Shown piece after piece: positions 38,797 through 48,761 of a stretch of DNA of 64,000 nucleotides (positions are counted from its first letter, which is position 1; each line of letters begins with the position of its first letter). The notes under the pieces are model-generated. The model was not told the origin of the DNA. It saw only the letters and a list, made by a program, of their open reading frames with translations, and searched no databases. A program made the translations under genes and the position numbers. Origin of the DNA: Verrucomicrobiaceae bacterium. GTDB taxonomy: Bacteria; Verrucomicrobiota; Verrucomicrobiia; Verrucomicrobiales; Verrucomicrobiaceae. The stretch spans positions 95,184-159,183 of the forward strand of contig JAIXYN010000061.1 in the NCBI GenBank assembly GCA_027490195.1. Direction: 5' to 3'.

Positions 38797-41625
38797 TCAA
38801 CTTGCAGCCGCTTCTTCCACGCTCACACAGGTGCAGACGAGATGGCGGTCGCCATACACATTGTCGATACGCGAAACCGGTGGCCAGTACTTGGACTCCT
38901 GCACCCACGGCAGCGGGAATGCGGCGGCCTCACGCGTGTAGGCGTGCGGCCAGTCGCTCTTCGTGACAGCGGCAGCGGTGTGCGGGGCCTGCTTGAGCGT
39001 GTTGTCCGTGGGATGATACGTGCTGCTTTCGACTCCGATCATCTCCGCATGGATGCACTGCATCGCCTCGCAGAAGCGGTCGATCTCCGCCTGGCTCTCA
39101 CTCTCCGTGGGCTCGATCATGAGCGTGCCGGAAACAGGCCAGCTCATCGTCGGCGCATGATAGCCAAAATCCATCAGCCGCTTCGCCACATCTTCCACAG
39201 TGACCTTGTGGAAATGGCTGAAGTCGAGGATGCACTCGTGCGCAACGAGCCCCTTGGAGCCTTTATAAAGCGTAGGAAAATTCACCTCCAACTTCTTCGC
39301 GACGTAGTTCGCATTGAGAATGGCGTACTTGGTCGCATCAGCGAGGCGCGGCCCCATCATGGCGATGTACATCCATGAGATGGTGCAGATGCTCGCGCTG
39401 CCCCAAGGGGCGGAGCACACCGCACCTTCACGGCGGTCTGCCTGCCACGTGTGGTGACCCGGCAAATGCGGACGCAGGTGCGCCGCTACAGCGATGGGCC
39501 CAACTCCTGGCCCGCCACCACCATGCGGAATGCAGAAGGTCTTATGCAAATTCAAATGACACACATCTGCACCGATGCGTCCCGGCGAGGTCAGCCCCAC
39601 CTGCGCATTCATATTCGCACCGTCCATGTACACCTGCCCACCGTGCTCATGCACCAGACGGCAAATTTCGACAATGGACTCCTCAAACACGCCATGCGTG
39701 GAGGGATACGTGACCATCAGCGCAGCCACTTTGTCTTTGCTGGCCTCCAGCTTCGCCTTCAAATCATCGACCGAAATATTACCCTGATTATCACAGGTCA
39801 CCGCCACGACCTTGAAGCCACACATCACTGCGCTAGCCGGGTTCGTACCATGCGCCGAAGTGGGGATGAGGCAGACATCGCGATGGTCCTCGCCACGCGC
39901 GGCGTGGAAACGCTTGATCGCCAGCAGCCCGGCGTACTCCCCCTGCGATCCCGCATTCGGCTGCAACGACACCGCGTCAAAGCCAGTGCACTCGGCTAGC
40001 CAGCCTTCGAGATCACTGAACATCGAGCGGTAGCCCTCCGTCTGATCATGCGGTGCGAAGGGGTGCAATCCGTTCACCTCCGGCCAGCTCAACGGCATCA
40101 TCTCCGCCGCTGCGTTCAGCTTCATCGTACAGGAGCCCAGCGGAATCATGCTGCGGTTCAGCGCGATGTCCTTCGACTCCAGACGGTGCAGGTAGCGCAT
40201 CATCTCCGTCTCGGAGTGGTACGAATTAAACACCGGATGTGTCAAAAACTCAGACCTACGGTGGTGCCGCGCTGAGCAGTGCAGTGGATGTTCATCATCC
40301 AGCACCGGCGGCTGCTGCGCCTTAGAAATGCCAAAGGCCGTGAGCAGGTTGAGCAGCTCGTCTTCCCGCACACGCTCATCCAAAGCGACCCCCACGGTGG
40401 TTACGTCAATCTTGCGCAGATTGATGCCGAAAATCAGCGCGCGCTTGATCTGGTCATCAGCGTTCGGCACGCGCACGCTGAGCGTGTCAAAGAAGTCGTC
40501 GCTCAGCACGTCCAGACCCGCACGCAGCAACTCGCCCGCAAGCCAGACCGCCGCACCATGCACACGACGCGCGATGGTCTTGAGCCCCTGCGGTCCGTGA
40601 TACACCGCATACATGGAAGCCATCACCGCAAGCAGCACCTGCGCGGTGCAGATGTTGCTGGTGGCCTTTTCACGCCGGATGTGCTGCTCACGTGTTTGCA
40701 AAGAGAGGCGATAGGCAGGCTTGCCGGAGGCATCCTTGGAAACACCGATCAAGCGTCCAGGCAGCCGGCGCTTCAAGGCATCCTTTACCGCCATGAAGGC
40801 AGCATGCGGTCCGCCAAAACCCAGCGGCACACCAAAGCGCTGGCTATTGCCCACGCAGATGTCCGCTCCGAATTCACCCGGCGGCCGCAGGACCGTGAGC
40901 GCCAGCAAATCAGCACTGACGACGAGCAACGCGCCCGCCTCATGGACTTCTGTCGCCAGCTCGGCAAAATCATGAATGACGCCCTGCGTGTCAGGATACT
41001 GCACAAGCACCGCAGCCAGCCCCTTAGTGCCATCGTGCTTCCATTTGAGCGCATCCCCCACCTCCACGCGGATGCCCAGCGCATCCATACGCGTGCGCAC
41101 CACCTCAATGTTATGCGGATGGCATTGGTCGGAGACAAACACGCGTGATGCGCCAGCCACCTGCGCCACCGCCAGTCCCAAAGCTTCGGCACATGCGGTT
41201 CCTTCATCGAGCAGCGAAGCGTTCGCGACATCCAGCGCCGTGAGGTCGCGGATCATCGTCTGAAAATTGATCAATGCCTCAAGACGCCCCTGTGCGATCT
41301 CCGCCTGATAAGGCGTGTAGGCCGTGTACCAGCCGGGATTTTCGAGGATGTTTCGCTGGATGACCGGCGGCGTGAAAGTGTCATGATAGCCGAGCCCGAT
41401 GAATGATCGCATGACCTTGTTAAGCCCCATAATCTGCCGCATGCGGCGCAGGGCCTGCTCCTCACTCAGAGGCGGTGCCAGATTGAGCACCTCACGCACC
41501 CGTATTCCTTCCGGCACCACTTGGTCGATGAGCTCATCGAGTGTTTTGAAACCAAGCGTTTGCAGCATGCTCTCCGCCTCTGCGGCAGAGGGACCAATGT
41601 GGCGACGGGAAAAATTTGTGGGCAT
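38797..41625 (-). CDS. gcvP: Glycine dehydrogenase (decarboxylating), P-protein of glycine cleavage
   Basis: 942 residues, the fused homodimeric form. It starts [21 protein letters not shown] as usual. The PLP site [24 protein letters not shown] places the cofactor Lys near residue 695. [18 protein letters not shown] and [13 protein letters not shown] are family signatures. It decarboxylates glycine and loads the aminomethyl group on the GcvH lipoyl arm. It lies 53 bp downstream of a hydroxylase gene that separates it from gcvH and gcvT. Confidence 0.97.
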   Translation of the reverse strand: MPTNFSRRHIGPSAAEAESMLQTLGFKTLDELIDQVVPEGIRVREVLNLAPPLSEEQALRRMRQIMGLNKVMRSFIGLGYHDTFTPPVIQRNILENPGWYTAYTPYQAEIAQGRLEALINFQTMIRDLTALDVANASLLDEGTACAEALGLAVAQVAGASRVFVSDQCHPHNIEVVRTRMDALGIRVEVGDALKWKHDGTKGLAAVLVQYPDTQGVIHDFAELATEVHEAGALLVVSADLLALTVLRPPGEFGADICVGNSQRFGVPLGFGGPHAAFMAVKDALKRRLPGRLIGVSKDASGKPAYRLSLQTREQHIRREKATSNICTAQVLLAVMASMYAVYHGPQGLKTIARRVHGAAVWLAGELLRAGLDVLSDDFFDTLSVRVPNADDQIKRALIFGINLRKIDVTTVGVALDERVREDELLNLLTAFGISKAQQPPVLDDEHPLHCSARHHRRSEFLTHPVFNSYHSETEMMRYLHRLESKDIALNRSMIPLGSCTMKLNAAAEMMPLSWPEVNGLHPFAPHDQTEGYRSMFSDLEGWLAECTGFDAVSLQPNAGSQGEYAGLLAIKRFHAARGEDHRDVCLIPTSAHGTNPASAVMCGFKVVAVTCDNQGNISVDDLKAKLEASKDKVAALMVTYPSTHGVFEESIVEICRLVHEHGGQVYMDGANMNAQVGLTSPGRIGADVCHLNLHKTFCIPHGGGGPGVGPIAVAAHLRPHLPGHHTWQADRREGAVCSAPWGSASICTISWMYIAMMGPRLADATKYAILNANYVAKKLEVNFPTLYKGSKGLVAHECILDFSHFHKVTVEDVAKRLMDFGYHAPTMSWPVSGTLMIEPTESESQAEIDRFCEAMQCIHAEMIGVESSTYHPTDNTLKQAPHTAAAVTKSDWPHAYTREAAAFPLPWVQESKYWPPVSRIDNVYGDRHLVCTCVSVEEAAAS

Positions 41626-41678
41626 CGAAATCGGAGCGGTTTGGGGAGGCCGCCACGGTATCTAGCCGAGGGCCGGTG

Positions 41679-42539
41679 TCACTTGCCAAACAAGGCCCAG
41701 AACTTTTTCTCGGAGGCCTTTTGTTTGCCCTTGGCCTCACGCAGAAAGGGGGCCAGTGCCGCCAGATTAATGATCCAGTGATTGATGAACTTAAACGGCG
41801 CGCGCAGCGGACGCTCGAAATCCACGAACAGCACCACCCGGTAGCCTTCGGTGTCATTCCAGACTTCGTGATTGTAAGTGTCATCAAAAATGATCGCGCT
41901 ACCTTCCTGCCAGGAATAGACCTGATCGGCGATGCGGATACGGCACTGGTGGCGGGGCTCCGGCACCATCAGTCCCAAGTGCATGCGCAGCACCCCCGCA
42001 AAGGGGCCACGGTGCTCCGGGATGTGCTTGTTCGGCGAAAGGATGGAGAAAAAGCCGGTCGTGCAGCCTGGGATCTTGGCCAGCACCTTCATCGTCTCCG
42101 GGCAGTGACGGGCGTTTTCCTCGCAGTCCATGCCGACACCTTTGAGGAAGAAGGTCTTCCATTGGTCATCGCCTTGGATCATGCCGACCTCCTTCACGAT
42201 GTCCTGAAAGCTGGGCATCGCATCGCGGTATTTCATCACTGAGTCGACTTCGGCGCGTACTTTCTGCCAGTCTGCCTCGATGTCCTTGACCCAAGGGAAG
42301 TGCCGCGAGTCATAGATAGGCGGATCACCGTGTATGGAACAATGCGCAATAACCGACTCGACTAGGTCCTGCAGACGATTGGTAAGACGCTCCATCCAGC
42401 CGCTGGCGGGAAAGGTGCGGTGACGGCGGTGATAGGCGTCAATCGGCTTGAGCTGGAAGCCAGCCGGAACAGTGGCGATGGAAGAGGATGCTTCGGGAGG
42501 CATGGGACTGAACTCCGTAACGAGTAACGAATCCGTCAC
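41679..42539 (-). CDS. Aspartyl/asparaginyl beta-hydroxylase-domain protein, LpxO-like
   Basis: 286 residues, start Met at 42539 (MPPEASSS at 42503 is an alternative). The 2-oxoglutarate/Fe(II) fold (PF05118) is shown by HIPEHRGPFAGVLRMHLGLMVP, IRIADQVYSWQEGSAIIFDDTYNHEVWN and YRVVLFVDFERPL: the two His ligands (in EHRG and TYNH) and the Arg for 2-oxoglutarate. Bacterial relatives include LpxO, which hydroxylates lipid A acyl chains at the inner membrane; the C-terminal WIINLAALAPFLR is amphipathic or hydrophobic. Its place between gcvH and gcvP is atypical; cotranscription is likely (49 and 53 bp gaps). Confidence 0.8.
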   Translation of the reverse strand: MTDSLLVTEFSPMPPEASSSIATVPAGFQLKPIDAYHRRHRTFPASGWMERLTNRLQDLVESVIAHCSIHGDPPIYDSRHFPWVKDIEADWQKVRAEVDSVMKYRDAMPSFQDIVKEVGMIQGDDQWKTFFLKGVGMDCEENARHCPETMKVLAKIPGCTTGFFSILSPNKHIPEHRGPFAGVLRMHLGLMVPEPRHQCRIRIADQVYSWQEGSAIIFDDTYNHEVWNDTEGYRVVLFVDFERPLRAPFKFINHWIINLAALAPFLREAKGKQKASEKKFWALFGK

Positions 42540-42588
42540 TTTTTGCAGCCAAAAAATAGCGCGTCAACCGATCAAAATCACACCCAGT

Positions 42589-42969
42589 TCAGGCAATGTG
42601 CTTGCCGTAGGCGGCGGCGTCCATCAACGCGCCAAACTCCGCAAGATTGGAGGACTGAATTTTAAAAATCCAGCCACCGACATAAGGATCACGATTGAGA
42701 AGGCCCGGATCGCCGGTCAGCGCCTCATTGATGGCCACAATCTCACCCGACACCGGAGCATAAATGTCGCTCGCCGCTTTGACGGACTCGATCACGCACA
42801 CCTGCTGTCCTGCACTGACCTGAGTGCCCACTTTGGGAGGATCCACAAAGACCACATCCGTCAGTTCTGCCTGCGCATGATCCGTGATGCCGACCGGAGA
42901 CGGGCTTTGGGTAGGATCGATCCATTCGTGGGAGTCACGGTAGCGGAGGTTGTCAGGAACGTTGCTCAT
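42589..42969 (-). CDS. gcvH: Glycine cleavage system H protein
   Basis: 126 residues, normal length. The lipoyl site is [15 protein letters not shown], Lys64. [15 protein letters not shown] opens the protein as usual. It shuttles the aminomethyl group between GcvP and GcvT. 18 bp after gcvT. Confidence 0.97.
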   Translation of the reverse strand: MSNVPDNLRYRDSHEWIDPTQSPSPVGITDHAQAELTDVVFVDPPKVGTQVSAGQQVCVIESVKAASDIYAPVSGEIVAINEALTGDPGLLNRDPYVGGWIFKIQSSNLAEFGALMDAAAYGKHIA

Positions 42970-42987
42970 GGGGATGTCTATTGGGAA

Positions 42988-44103
42988 TTAAACGGAAGGC
43001 TTGCGATAAAACGGCTTCTTCACCACTTCCGCCGGAAAACGCCGCCCGCGGATTTCGATCTCCAGCGTGCTGCCGATCGTGGCAGCGCTCAGCGGCACAT
43101 AGGCCATGCCGATGCCGGTTCCGAGGCTGGGAGACTGCGTGCCGCTGCACACCTCGCCGATGATCTCACCTGCGAATGCCACCGGATAATGCGGACGTGG
43201 TGGCGGAGCTGCGCCAGTCATGCGGAAGGCGGCCAGCTTGTCAGGCAGTCCGGCGGCCTTTTGCTTCACGAGAGCCTCACGGCCGGTGAAGTCACCCTTG
43301 TCGAGATCCACAAAAAAGCCGAGCCCGGCCTGCAGCGGCGTGCGCGTTTCAGAAAGATCATTGCCATTGAGCGGATAGCCCATCTCAAGCCGCAGCGTGT
43401 CACGGGCCCCGAGTCCGCAGGGCACACCACCGGCAGCTTTCACGGCATACACGATTTTGCGGAACCACATTTCCGCCGTCTCCATGGGCATGAAAAATTC
43501 AAAGCCTTCCTCCCCGGTGTAGCCTGTGCCGCACAGCCACATCGGCCCTTCGCTGGTCATGGTGACGAGGATGGCGTTGTGCTCAGGAAAGGATGTGGCA
43601 CTGCCAAAGACCGTTGCCGCCACTTCGCGGGCCTTCGGTCCTTGTATGGCCAGACCGGCGGTGAAATCACTCGCGTTGGCCATCATTACCTCGTCATCTT
43701 TATTGAGCTGGGTTTCCAGATGCGCCCAGTCCGCATCAATGCGCGAAGCATTCACGACGAGGTAAAATTCGCGCTCGCTCGTGCGGTAGGCGATCAGGTC
43801 ATCAATCACGCCACCGAGTCCGTTCAGCAGCAGGGTATACTGCCCCTGGCCGGGCAGCAGCTTGGTGATGTTGTTGGTCAGAACCCGGTTCAGAAAGGCT
43901 TCGGCCCCGGGGCCGCTCACAATGAACTGCCCCATGTGCGAAACATCGAACACGCCGACGCTCTGCCGCACGGCTTTGTGCTCATCGACGATGCCAGTAT
44001 ATTGCACCGGCATGTCCCAGCCCGCAAAGGGCACCATGCGTGCTCCCATTTCCACATGGACGGCGTGAAGGGGAGTGCGGCGAAGGGGAGTGGTGTCGGA
44101 CAC
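42988..44103 (-). CDS. gcvT: Aminomethyltransferase, T-protein of glycine cleavage
   Basis: 371 residues. [26 protein letters not shown] opens the folate-binding domain; [23 protein letters not shown] and [34 protein letters not shown] follow. It transfers the one-carbon unit to tetrahydrofolate. First gene of the gcv group; the 143-bp divergent region to the M3 peptidase shows no recognisable glycine riboswitch, so control is probably by an ordinary promoter. Confidence 0.97.
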   Translation of the reverse strand: MSDTTPLRRTPLHAVHVEMGARMVPFAGWDMPVQYTGIVDEHKAVRQSVGVFDVSHMGQFIVSGPGAEAFLNRVLTNNITKLLPGQGQYTLLLNGLGGVIDDLIAYRTSEREFYLVVNASRIDADWAHLETQLNKDDEVMMANASDFTAGLAIQGPKAREVAATVFGSATSFPEHNAILVTMTSEGPMWLCGTGYTGEEGFEFFMPMETAEMWFRKIVYAVKAAGGVPCGLGARDTLRLEMGYPLNGNDLSETRTPLQAGLGFFVDLDKGDFTGREALVKQKAAGLPDKLAAFRMTGAAPPPRPHYPVAFAGEIIGEVCSGTQSPSLGTGIGMAYVPLSAATIGSTLEIEIRGRRFPAEVVKKPFYRKPSV

Positions 44104-44246
44104 AGTCCGCGCATGTTGTGAAGCGCGAAGGCTTTGTCAATTCTTGCAGCATTTTAAGCCAATTTCTGAATACCAATGTCGTTTGCAGCACCCCGCATCC
44201 GCTCCATACTCCGCCTCCCCAAACGCACGAGAAAAAAGCCCCAACC

Positions 44247-46370
44247 ATGGCAGCACCTTTCCTCAACCAGGACTTTCACATCCGCTGGTCCACCCTGACC
44301 CCCGAACACATTGAAGCCGACATCCGCGCCGCTCTTGAAAAAGCGCAAGCGAATCTGGATGCCGTCATCGATCAGGATCGCGGCAAGCTGATGAACTTTG
44401 ATTCCGTCGTGCTCGGTCTCGACGAATGCACCCGCGAACTGAATGAAGCCTGGGGACAGGTCACCCATCTCGATTCCCTGTGCAACTCCCCTGCCCTGCG
44501 TGAGGCGCACAACAAGATGCTGTCTGAAGTCAGCTCCTTCTTCGCCAAGATCCCGCTCAACGAGCATCTTTGGGACCTGTTTGTCACTTACAGCCAGACC
44601 GACGAGGCCAAGCAACTCTCCCCCGTGCGCAAGCGCGCCCTTCAGGAAGCCATGGACGGCTTCATCGAGGCCGGCGCCGATCTGCCGCCGGAGAAAAAGA
44701 AGCGCATGGAGGAGATCGAAGCCGAGCTCTCCAAGCATACGCAAAAGTATTCAGAGAACGTCCTCGATTCCACGAACAAGTGGGAGTTGCTCATCGAAGA
44801 CGTGGATCGTCTCAAAGGCCTGCCGCAGACCGCCATCGAAGCCGCCAAGGCGGATGCGCTGGCCAAAAATCTCGGCACGCCTGAGAAGCCGGTCTATCGC
44901 TTCACCCTGAAAGCTCCTTCCATGATTCCGGTCATGGAATACCTCGAAGATGAAGGCATCCGCCGTCAGGTCTGGGAAGGTTCCATTGGTATTGGCCGCG
45001 GCGGCGAGCATGACAACACAGACCTTGTCTGGAAGATCCTGCGCCTGCGCCATGAAAAGGCCCAGATCATGGGCAAGGCGAACTTCGCCGATCACGTGCT
45101 AAACCATCGCATGGCCAAAAACGGCCAAAGCGCCCTTCGTTTCATCACGGACCTCTACGAACGAGTGCAGGAAGCCTTCAAGCGCGAAACCATCGAACTT
45201 CAAGAGTACCGCGCCGACAATGCCCATCAGGCCGTCGATCTGTTCCAGCCATGGGAAGTCTCCTTCTGGAGCGAACGCCAGCGCAAATCCAAGTACGATT
45301 TTGATGAAGAGGAGCTGCGTCCCTTCTTCCCCATCGACAAGGTGCTCAATGGCATGTTCCAACTGGCCGAAAAAGTGTTCGACCTGCGCATCACCAGCCG
45401 TGAGGTCGTTTATATCGAGCCCGGCCAAGAAGCCCCGGCCAATGTCAGCACCCAGCCCGGCAAAGCTGGTCCGGTGGAAGTCTGGCACCCCGAGGTGAAA
45501 TTCTACGAAGTGCGCAACGAAAAGGGCGTGCACATCGGCTCCTTCTACGCCGACTGGCATCCGCGTGACTCCAAACGCGGCGGTGCCTGGATGAATTATC
45601 TCAAGATGGGAGTGCCGCCTAGTGGAGAGAGCGACCGCCGCCTGCATCTAGGCCTCATCTGCGGCAACATGACCCCGCCTGTCGATGGCAATCCTGCATT
45701 GCTCACGCACGATGAAGTCACCACCGTCTTCCATGAATTCGGCCATCTGCTACACCAGCTCTGTGGCAACGTGGAAATCCCCTCGCTGAATGGCGTGAGC
45801 GTTTACTGGGACTTCGTGGAACTGCCCTCGCAGCTCATGGAAAACTTCTGCTGGGAGCGCGAGAGCCTCGACCTCTTCGCCCGCCATCATGAAACCGGTG
45901 AAACGATTCCTCCACGGCTCTTCAAGAAACTGCTGGCCGCCAAGAACTACCGCAGCGCCAGCGACATCATGCGCCAGCTCGCCTTCGGCAAGCTCGACCT
46001 CGAACTGCACATGCACCACGCCACCGATGAAGGCGCGGACCTCGATAAGCTCGCGCGCTCCATTCTCAAAGGCTACATCATGGAGCTCAAAACCGAGCAG
46101 CCAACAATGGCGCGTCGCTTCGGCCACCTCTTCAGCAGCCCCGTCGGCTACGCCGCTGGCTACTACAGCTACAAATGGGCCGAAGTGCTGGATGCCGATG
46201 CCTTCACCCGCTTCCAGCAGGAAGGCGTGCTCAATCCTACCGTGGGCCGCGAGTTCCGTGACACGATCCTCAGCAAAGGCAACTCCGAAGACCCCGCGAA
46301 GCTCTTCCAGAACTTCATGGGCCGCGATCCCGATGCCATGGCGCTGCTCGTGCGTGCAGGGCTGGCGTAA
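44247..46370 (+). CDS. M3-family oligopeptidase (oligopeptidase A-like)
   Basis: 707 residues from ATG 44247; the frame is open 69 codons upstream across the gcvT start region. The zinc site is VFHEFGHLLHQL, His496-Glu-x-x-His500, with the downstream Glu in ELPSQLMENFCWE. The N-terminal helical part (FHIRWSTLTPEHIEADIRAALEKAQANLDAV) fits PrlC/OpdA. Cytoplasmic degradation of short peptides, including cleaved signal peptides. No signal peptide. Confidence 0.92.
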   Translation: MAAPFLNQDFHIRWSTLTPEHIEADIRAALEKAQANLDAVIDQDRGKLMNFDSVVLGLDECTRELNEAWGQVTHLDSLCNSPALREAHNKMLSEVSSFFAKIPLNEHLWDLFVTYSQTDEAKQLSPVRKRALQEAMDGFIEAGADLPPEKKKRMEEIEAELSKHTQKYSENVLDSTNKWELLIEDVDRLKGLPQTAIEAAKADALAKNLGTPEKPVYRFTLKAPSMIPVMEYLEDEGIRRQVWEGSIGIGRGGEHDNTDLVWKILRLRHEKAQIMGKANFADHVLNHRMAKNGQSALRFITDLYERVQEAFKRETIELQEYRADNAHQAVDLFQPWEVSFWSERQRKSKYDFDEEELRPFFPIDKVLNGMFQLAEKVFDLRITSREVVYIEPGQEAPANVSTQPGKAGPVEVWHPEVKFYEVRNEKGVHIGSFYADWHPRDSKRGGAWMNYLKMGVPPSGESDRRLHLGLICGNMTPPVDGNPALLTHDEVTTVFHEFGHLLHQLCGNVEIPSLNGVSVYWDFVELPSQLMENFCWERESLDLFARHHETGETIPPRLFKKLLAAKNYRSASDIMRQLAFGKLDLELHMHHATDEGADLDKLARSILKGYIMELKTEQPTMARRFGHLFSSPVGYAAGYYSYKWAEVLDADAFTRFQQEGVLNPTVGREFRDTILSKGNSEDPAKLFQNFMGRDPDAMALLVRAGLA

Positions 46371-46465
46371 AATAGGATGGGTGTGGCGACAGCCCGCCCG
46401 TCCATGAGCGCGTGCAAAACACCCATGACTCAGGGCTCCTCCCAAAGCTGGGCGGCTGGTTTTCT

Positions 46466-47671
46466 CTATGCCTTCGCCGCCCGCCCCCGGTACGCCACGG
46501 CGAAAAACACGCACACCAACGCAGTCAGCGCCGTCTCTCCCCACCAGAAGCGCGACCAGTTGGTAATCTTGTTGTCCGTGCAGGCCGCAAACCACCAGCC
46601 GCCGCCGAGGTAGCCGATCAGATTGCCCACGCCGCCCATCAGCATGGCCAGCAGCGCCTGCGCACGCACCCTCCATTTCGGATCGATACGTTCTTCCAGG
46701 TAGATCTGGGTGGTGATGAAGTAGAGCGTGTAGGCAAAGCCGTGCAGAAAGGTGCCAAACATCACGCTGGGCAGCGTGTTGAATGTGTTGAAGGAATAGC
46801 GGACGACACAAATCGCGATGCCCGACATGAAGACCCACTTCAGCCGAAAACGCGCCATCACTCCCGCCAGCAACAGCATGACCAGAACCTCGGTCGTCTG
46901 CCCCAGCGATATGACGGCGGAAATATGCTGCACCCCAAGATCATGCAACTGGCGCGAGGTGTACGGATAAAACGCCGCCAGCGGCACGCAGTACAAAGCC
47001 GCCGTCAGAAAGACGACGCGGTGATCGCGGTGGACGAGCAGCCCAAGCGCATCCAGGCCGAGGATCTGCTTCCAGGTGCGGTGCTGCACGACCTCGCCAG
47101 GTGGAATCATTGGCAGCCGCCACGTCAGCGTCATGACCACCAGCCATAACCCCGCAGCCGTGACACCCGCCACCAGCGAGGCATCGGCCCGCAGCACAAA
47201 GCTCACCACCCAGCAGCCGACCATCCAGCCGGCGGTAGCGCAGGCACGAAGCGGACCAAACTGCTGCTTGGTGTTGTGCAGCTGGGAAAAAACAATGCTG
47301 CTCGCCAGGCTCCAAACTGGCGTGGCCACCAGGGTGTGAACCTGCGCACAGATCAAGACCATCACATCACTCCACCCCCACTCCAGAGAGCCGCAGGTCA
47401 TCAGCAGGGCGATGCTCGTCGCCGCCGTCAGCCAGCGCAGCAGCAGCACCGGCGAGTGCTTTTGATCCGCCAGCGCTCCCACAAAGAGGGGCGAGATGAA
47501 CGCCGCAATGGCCGTCGTGGCAAACACCCAGGGCACCAGATGCCCCCGGCCATGCGCATTAAAGACGTTCGCCAGCGGCACGCTCCACATCCCCATGGGC
47601 ATTGCTGTGCAGAAAAACAGCGTCGCCAGCGATTTGCGGCTGGCCTTGGCATCCGGAGCGGGGTTGGACAT
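46466..47671 (-). CDS. MFS transporter of the nucleoside:H+ symporter type
   Basis: 401 residues from the Met at 47671 (MSNPAPDAKASRKSLATLFF); the longer frame to 47743 reaches into the trxB leader. About 12 hydrophobic segments are visible, including WVFATTAIAAFISPLFVGALADQ and MFGTFLHGFAYTLYFITTQIYLEERI, the latter resembling the NupG/XapB (NHS) subfamily signature. PKWRVRAQALLAMLMGGVGNLIGYLGGG follows. Probably imports nucleosides, but substrate specificity cannot be read. Divergent from trxB by about 130 bp. Confidence 0.82.
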   Translation of the reverse strand: MSNPAPDAKASRKSLATLFFCTAMPMGMWSVPLANVFNAHGRGHLVPWVFATTAIAAFISPLFVGALADQKHSPVLLLRWLTAATSIALLMTCGSLEWGWSDVMVLICAQVHTLVATPVWSLASSIVFSQLHNTKQQFGPLRACATAGWMVGCWVVSFVLRADASLVAGVTAAGLWLVVMTLTWRLPMIPPGEVVQHRTWKQILGLDALGLLVHRDHRVVFLTAALYCVPLAAFYPYTSRQLHDLGVQHISAVISLGQTTEVLVMLLLAGVMARFRLKWVFMSGIAICVVRYSFNTFNTLPSVMFGTFLHGFAYTLYFITTQIYLEERIDPKWRVRAQALLAMLMGGVGNLIGYLGGGWWFAACTDNKITNWSRFWWGETALTALVCVFFAVAYRGRAAKA

Positions 47672-47802
47672 CGTTGTTATTTTTGAAATAAGCCGGAAGA
47701 CGGCAAACTCCAACAACGAGTCTGTAAAAAGCGTTGGTTGCACCCCCGGCTCACCTTTCCATCTTCCGCGAACTTCCTACCCCTCCCAACCTCCCCTTTC
47801 TC

Positions 47803-48735
47803 ATGGAAAACGTCATCATCATCGGCACCGGCTGCGCCGGATACACCGCAGCCATCTACACCGGCCGCGCCAACCTGAAGCCCCTGATCCTCTCCGGCAA
47901 CATGCCCGGCGGCCAGCTCACCACCACCACGGAGGTCGAAAACTTCCCCGGCTTCCCGAACGGCATCATGGGCCCGGAGCTGATGATGAACATGCAAACG
48001 CAGGCTGAAAAATTTGGCGCTCGCATCGAGTACTCCCTGGTCAGCAGCGTCAAAAAGACCGCAGCAGGCCACTTCGAAGTGCACACCGATGGCGGCACCG
48101 TCTACGAGACCCACACCGTGATCGTCGCCACCGGCGCCTCCCCCAAGCACCTCGGCCTGCCCAATGAGAAGGCCCTCATCGGCCGTGGTTTGACGAGTTG
48201 CGCCACCTGTGACGGCGCTTTCTACCGCAACGTCCCCGTCTGCGTCATCGGCGGCGGCGACAGCGCCTGTGAAGAGGCCGGATTCCTCACCAAATTTGCC
48301 AGCACCGTCTATTTGATCCATCGCCGCGACGAATTGCGCGCCTCGAAAATCATGGCCGACCGCGCGCTCGCCAACCCAAAGATCAAACCCGTCTGGAACT
48401 CCACCGTCGCTGAATACCTCACCGACGAGAAGGGCGAAATGCGCGCCGTGATGCTCGAAAACCTCGTCACCGGTGAAAAGAGCGAACTGGAACTGAAGTG
48501 CGTCTTCGTCGCCATTGGCCACGTGCCGAACGGCAAGTTCCTAGGCGATCTCGTCGATACAGACGAAGCCGGCTACATCCTGCAGACCCAGGGCACCCGC
48601 ACCAAAACGGAGGGCCTCTTCGCCGCCGGTGACGTGGCCGACCACGTCTATCGTCAGGCCATCACCGCCGCCGGCCAGGGCTGTGCCGCCGCTCTCGAAG
48701 CCGAGCGCTACCTCGCCGACCACGGCGTGCATTGA
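47803..48735 (+). CDS. trxB: Thioredoxin reductase
   Basis: 310 residues from ATG 47803. FAD site NVIIIGTGCAGYTAAIYTGRANLKPL, redox pair Cys133-Ala-Thr-Cys136 in TSCATCDGAFYRN, NADPH site CVIGGGDSACEEAGFLTKFA with HRRDELRASKIM, and GLFAAGDVADHVYRQAITAAGQGCAAALEAE at the end. Reduces thioredoxin with NADPH in the cytoplasm. The GTGCAGY start has Cys where most enzymes have Pro (GSGPAGY), a minor departure. Confidence 0.96.
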   Translation: MENVIIIGTGCAGYTAAIYTGRANLKPLILSGNMPGGQLTTTTEVENFPGFPNGIMGPELMMNMQTQAEKFGARIEYSLVSSVKKTAAGHFEVHTDGGTVYETHTVIVATGASPKHLGLPNEKALIGRGLTSCATCDGAFYRNVPVCVIGGGDSACEEAGFLTKFASTVYLIHRRDELRASKIMADRALANPKIKPVWNSTVAEYLTDEKGEMRAVMLENLVTGEKSELELKCVFVAIGHVPNGKFLGDLVDTDEAGYILQTQGTRTKTEGLFAAGDVADHVYRQAITAAGQGCAAALEAERYLADHGVH

Positions 48736-48761
48736 TTTTTGCGCCAGACGGCGCGTGCTCC

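Noticed and set aside
44104..44246. Possible glycine riboswitch upstream of gcvT
   Set aside because: No tandem aptamer-like core or terminator hairpin in the 143-bp region; only AT-rich promoter-like sequence.
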